From: Clostridium rhizosphaerae
GTDB lineage: Bacteria > Bacillota > Clostridia > Clostridiales > Clostridiaceae
NCBI RefSeq assembly: GCF_016765585.1
Contig: NZ_JAESWC010000001.1
Location: forward strand, 496,001-560,000
DNA length: 64,000 nt
Reading direction: 5' to 3'
Below the pieces are notes generated by a model. The model was given only the letters and a program-made list of their open reading frames with translations, did not search any database and had not been told where the DNA came from. A program made the translations under genes and the position numbers. Every line of letters starts with the position of its first letter. The stretch's first letter is position 1. Below are positions 60,738 to 64,000 of this stretch, piece after piece.

Positions 60738-61934
60738 TTATTTAGTATGAGTTCTTTTTCTGGAAATCAATAAAGCTGCATTTGCAATTACTAATATACT
60801 TCCGAGCATTGCTAAGCACTTGAAGGCTGTAGTTAAGTTAAATTTATCCCCGATAAGCCCAATGAAAGGAAATAAAGTTATCATAAAAAAGCTGAACACC
60901 ATGCTTGCAAAAGAAAGTATAGTCGCTCGATTCTCGCTTGGAATCATCTTATTTATATAGTCACTCATGGAAACATATATAATTTCTTCTGTGATCATCA
61001 AGAGTATAAAAAACACATAACTATATTTACTTAGTGCTACTCCCCATATACATGCAACAGTCAAAAATGGAACTATAAGAAGCAGTCCCTGCTCTTTGAT
61101 CTTTTTTTCTATGCTATGGACCTGGGTTGCCAACAAAGCAACAGTCAATGAAGAGATCGCATAGATTATTCCTATTGTCCATTCGGTATATCCATTTCCT
61201 TTAAGATAATTCTGAAGATAAAAGAAAATACATGTACAAAAGGCCATAATAACCTGAGTAAACAAAATCAAAAACCCTACTTTAGGCTTGCTTATAACAA
61301 CCTTTATGCTTTCCTTTAATTGGTTTACAAAAATATTTTCTTTCTCTTCTTTAGAATTAATCCTTCCTATATTTGGCTCTTTAAAAGTTAAAGACTGAAC
61401 TATAGTTATTATTCCGATAACAACTGTAAGAAGAAAGGCAATATTATAGCTCTTTGTTGCAAGGTATCCACCAACAAAGAAGGATATAATACCTGCAGCT
61501 TGATAAAAAAGTTCCTTTTTGCCATTTACCTTCATGTAGGTTTCTTCCTCACCTATCTCCTTTAAAGAATCATAAATCAAAGCATCTCCTGCACCAGATT
61601 CAAGATTATATGATAACGCCGTAAACACAAAAGATATTGCAAACCATAAAAAACTATTTGCAGATAGAAGTAATATAACGCTTATCAAGGAAAAAACTCT
61701 TCCCATTATTCTGCTGATTTTTCTGCCAAACAAATCTGCAACAGCTCCCGTTGGTACTTCCATTAAGAAAGATGTTGTATGAAATATGGTTTCTAAAAGG
61801 CCAAGCTGCGTGAGGCTCATACCTTTACTTGCAAGGTATATCATCCAAATTCCTCTTGTAAAGTCTAAGCTTTGCAGCAGTGTGAATATATAATTTTTAT
61901 AAACATTTCTCTTCAATCTAATATTATTTTCCAT
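60738..61934 (-). CDS. MFS transporter
   Basis: A 398-residue carrier with about twelve membrane segments. Seen: the motif A-like loop GAVADLFGRKISRIMGR after helix 2 and the acidic loop ESGAGDALIYDSLKEIG that is typical of a Firmicute MFS subgroup annotated as drug or multidrug exporters. AAAGGAG precedes the ATG. It lies downstream of a 36-codon ORF that has its own terminator. Substrate unknown; export of a small molecule or peptide is possible. Confidence 0.85.
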   Translation of the reverse strand: MENNIRLKRNVYKNYIFTLLQSLDFTRGIWMIYLASKGMSLTQLGLLETIFHTTSFLMEVPTGAVADLFGRKISRIMGRVFSLISVILLLSANSFLWFAISFVFTALSYNLESGAGDALIYDSLKEIGEEETYMKVNGKKELFYQAAGIISFFVGGYLATKSYNIAFLLTVVIGIITIVQSLTFKEPNIGRINSKEEKENIFVNQLKESIKVVISKPKVGFLILFTQVIMAFCTCIFFYLQNYLKGNGYTEWTIGIIYAISSLTVALLATQVHSIEKKIKEQGLLLIVPFLTVACIWGVALSKYSYVFFILLMITEEIIYVSMSDYINKMIPSENRATILSFASMVFSFFMITLFPFIGLIGDKFNLTTAFKCLAMLGSILVIANAALLISRKRTHTK

Positions 61935-62000
61935 AACTATTCTCCTTTTAAACTGTGATTTTTGATAAAGCTCCCACCCACCACAGCGCGTTCAAAAGGC

Positions 62001-62036
62001 ATAAAAATACCCCTAAGCAGAATTTTACTTAGAGGT
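62001..62036 (-). terminator. Terminator of the 36-codon ORF
   Basis: On the minus strand ACCTCTAAG and CTTAGGGGT form a nine-base-pair stem with one G-U pair and a ten-base loop, followed by ATTTTTAT. It lies about 50 bases after the small ORF and before the MFS gene. Confidence 0.8.
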
Positions 62037-62086
62037 GAATATTATCTAAAAATATAGGTTTGAAAGTAAATTTCTACATTATCAGG

Positions 62087-62197
62087 CTAATTATATTTAA
62101 TTTTGGACGCACTTTCCCCATGTGTCCCAAAATTACCTGTAATAGCATGAGCATTAGCCATATATTCAAGCATGCTTAACCTGATAACAACTGACAT
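62087..62197 (-). CDS. Candidate 36-residue peptide, unknown
   Basis: A small ORF in the 341-base gap 61935-62275. Seen: ATG at 62197 preceded at the ideal distance by AAGGAGG; 36 codons; stop TAG; its own rho-independent terminator downstream. The peptide begins MSVVIRLSMLEYMANAHAIT and ends GESASKIKYN; it has no Cys, an amphipathic N-terminal part and a Gly/Ser-containing C-terminal part. I do not recognise a family. Inference: a signalling or ribosomally made precursor peptide, possibly exported by the adjacent MFS carrier, although no modification enzyme is next to it. Confidence 0.55.
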   Translation of the reverse strand: MSVVIRLSMLEYMANAHAITGNFGTHGESASKIKYN

Positions 62198-62275
62198 TTA
62201 CTTAACCTCCTTACTAAACTAAATTTATATATCTCAATCATCGTACCATAATTTACTATTATAATCAATATATGT

Positions 62276-63523
62276 TTAATACCTAAGAAAAGTAATTATA
62301 AACTTAGTCCCTAAACCTACCTTGCTTTGCGCTTCAATCAAACCATTGTGTGCTTCTACAATAGATTTAGCTAAAGCTAATCCAATTCCAACCGAATCTG
62401 TTTTTCTTGAGGTTTTAGCTTTATAAAATCTCTTAAATATATTAGGCAGATCTCTTTCATCTATGCCTTCTCCAGTGTCCTCTATTATTACTCTTCTATA
62501 GACAGGATTTTCTATTAGGTCTATAGTTATTATCCCTCCGCTAGAAGTATGCTCAATACCATTTTTAATAATATTTATAAGAGCTTCTTCAAGCCATAAT
62601 CTATCATGTTCTAAATATATATCATAATTACCTTTACAAATTATTTTAACATTATTTTTTGATGCTCTGCTGTCTAATGCATCTACAGCCTCTTCAACAG
62701 TTTCATTTAAACTCTGATTCTCTTTGTGCAGTTCTATTGCCTTAGCATCAAGCTTTGCAAGTTTTAACATACTTTGTATAAGCCAATTCATTCTACTGAG
62801 CTGATTTTGATTACTTAACAAAAAAGTTTGTCTTTGCTCTTTATCTAATTCCTTAGTAAGCATAATATCATTGTACACAATCATGGAAGATAAAGGAGTC
62901 TTTAGCTGATGAGATATATCGGATAATAAATCAACTAAAAACTGTTTTTCCTTTTTAAGCTGGCTTATATTATTTCTTATTATCTCTCTCATAGAATTAA
63001 AGGAAACCGCAAGCTTTGAAAAGTCCCCCTCTTTATTTTCATTAATCACTATATCATAATTCCCATCAACAACCTTTTTCGCAGCTAACGTTAATCTTCT
63101 TATTCTGCTATAAAAATATCCATACTGAATATAATTAAACATAAAAAGTATAAATGCCAATATTGTAAAGATACAAATAATAAAGGTTTTATTTTGAAAG
63201 CTGATTGTATTAATATATGGGAAAAGTTCATTTTCCAGATCCTTTGTTATTCCATATTGTTTTAATGTATCTTCTCCTTTTGCAGCTTCCTCTTTAGAAA
63301 TCTCTTTTGTAATTAAAGGAACTATTTCTCCCTCTAATTCAGGATTTTTTTCTATAATTCTTGCTGTAACAGCTCCTAAACTTCTTGTATAATCTCTTTT
63401 TAAGCCATCAGTGTATGACTTTAGGACAGTAGATGTAATAGCTAGAAATAAAGCAACAGTAAATAAAAGAGTGAATGAGCTTATCTTTAATTCAGGATTA
63501 CTAAAATATTTCTTTGAAATCAC
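62276..63523 (-). CDS. Two-component sensor histidine kinase
   Basis: A 415-residue membrane kinase. Seen: a first membrane segment (about 14-33), an extracytoplasmic region of about 80 residues, a second membrane segment (about 113-131), HAMP, HisKA with DISHQLKTPLSSM (phospho-acceptor His), then N-box INIIKNGIEHT, G1 DTGEGID and a G2-type VGIGLALAKS. It starts with GTG overlapping the stop of the response regulator (GTGA), so the two are translationally coupled. It differs from BceS-type kinases, which lack an extracellular domain. Confidence 0.92.
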   Translation of the reverse strand: MISKKYFSNPELKISSFTLLFTVALFLAITSTVLKSYTDGLKRDYTRSLGAVTARIIEKNPELEGEIVPLITKEISKEEAAKGEDTLKQYGITKDLENELFPYINTISFQNKTFIICIFTILAFILFMFNYIQYGYFYSRIRRLTLAAKKVVDGNYDIVINENKEGDFSKLAVSFNSMREIIRNNISQLKKEKQFLVDLLSDISHQLKTPLSSMIVYNDIMLTKELDKEQRQTFLLSNQNQLSRMNWLIQSMLKLAKLDAKAIELHKENQSLNETVEEAVDALDSRASKNNVKIICKGNYDIYLEHDRLWLEEALINIIKNGIEHTSSGGIITIDLIENPVYRRVIIEDTGEGIDERDLPNIFKRFYKAKTSRKTDSVGIGLALAKSIVEAHNGLIEAQSKVGLGTKFIITFLRY

Positions 63524-64000
63524 TGTGAAGCGACCTCCTTATTCCACTTGTATCCAAGTCCTCTTTGTGTAATTATGTATTCAGGTTCCCTTGGATTATC
63601 CTCTAGCTTTTCTCTTATCCTCTTTATATAAACTGACAGGGTGTTTTCATCAAAGAACACCTCTTCAGCTTCAATAAGTTCCTTCAATATTTCATCCCTT
63701 TTTACGATTTCACAAGGCTTTTTCATAAATATTAATAGCAGCTTGTATTCTTGAGCAGTAAGGATGATATCTCTATCATTTTTCTTTACTGACGCAGCTG
63801 ATATATCTACTGTTATATCTCCACTTTTCAGCTTATTTCCTGCAGAAGTGTTCCTTAAGTTACGCCTTAACAATGCTTTAATCCTTGATAGTAATTCTCT
63901 TACTCTAAAAGGCTTTGTAATATAATCGTCTCCTCCAATTTCAAGTCCAAGCACTACATTAACTTCTTCATCAAGAGCTGTTAAGAACATAACAGGAACA
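63520..64000 (-). CDS. OmpR-family response regulator (5' end beyond window)
   Basis: Partial gene, cut by the right edge of the window. Seen: the frame is open through 64000, where it reads VPVMFLTALDEE, the end of the receiver domain; then GGDDYITKPF with the conserved Lys, a linker, and a winged-helix DNA-binding domain ending EPEYIITQRGLGYKWN. The phospho-acceptor Asp lies outside the window. The stop is TGA. It is the partner of the kinase gene that it overlaps. Target genes are unknown. Confidence 0.9.
   Translation of the reverse strand, partial: VPVMFLTALDEEVNVVLGLEIGGDDYITKPFRVRELLSRIKALLRRNLRNTSAGNKLKSGDITVDISAASVKKNDRDIILTAQEYKLLLIFMKKPCEIVKRDEILKELIEAEEVFFDENTLSVYIKRIREKLEDNPREPEYIITQRGLGYKWNKEVASQ

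Overview
The window looks like chromosomal DNA of a low-GC, Gram-positive, spore-former-type anaerobe of the Clostridium group. This is inferred from strong AT bias, nearly universal AGGAGG-type ribosome binding sites, frequent GTG/TTG starts, a LevR-type sigma-54 regulator, a BdhA-type butanol dehydrogenase, a membrane pyrophosphatase and an in-frame selenocysteine TGA. TGA is used as an ordinary stop elsewhere in the window (for example the response regulator at the right edge). I saw no rRNA, tRNA, CRISPR array, prophage or transposase. One MITE-like element and a dispersed leader repeat are present.

Layout. 28-16450: a glycan-use locus on the minus strand (two LplB/LplC-type permeases, a DUF3502-type binding lipoprotein, a Gfo/Idh/MocA oxidoreductase, a GH112 phosphorylase, a GH38-like mannosidase, a large six-hairpin-like protein and a GH39 beta-xylosidase), divergent from a membrane-anchored YesN-like AraC regulator. 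16508-20633: a decayed FGGY-kinase fragment, then a DeoR regulator, an organophosphate-type MFS carrier and a PHP-domain hydrolase. 20725-21735: a WG-repeat protein. 21980-28583: seven minus-strand genes (NfeD/YuaF-like protein, flotillin, a duplicated small protein, an unknown protein, a Gly/Ser-rich exported protein, a tandem ATP-grasp enzyme of the glutathionylspermidine-synthase/YgiC family, a membrane-anchored protein). 28963-33355: envelope genes (esterase, amidase-domain protein, M15 peptidase, two small membrane proteins). 33466-38907: bdhA, then a MarR-controlled heterodimeric ABC exporter.

39209-41563: an Old Yellow Enzyme-type reductase and a PF10282 lactonase. 41617-49705: a galactonate/aldonate locus with a LevR-type activator, a sigma-54 promoter, KDPG/KDPGal aldolase, PTS IIA, IIB and IIC, a DgoD-type dehydratase and a HAD phosphatase; no KDGal kinase is present, which fits a route in which the PTS supplies the phosphate. 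49748-51772: purine nucleoside phosphorylase and glycerate kinase. 51979-56678: H+-pyrophosphatase, then a LigB-AMMECR1 fusion with its radical SAM partner. 56704-58759: a BceAB-like ABC pair lacking the usual extracellular domain. 58880-59140: a small UxxC selenoprotein whose TGA is read through. 59176-64000: chemoreceptor, MFS transporter, a 36-codon ORF with its own terminator, and a sensor kinase/response regulator pair cut by the window edge.

The most interesting parts are the flotillin/tandem ATP-grasp/Gly-Ser-rich protein operon, the selenoprotein, the structured repeat found in three 5' leaders immediately before ribosome binding sites, and the sigma-54-driven, kinase-free galactonate locus. 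All family assignments come from reading motifs by eye; no database search was run.
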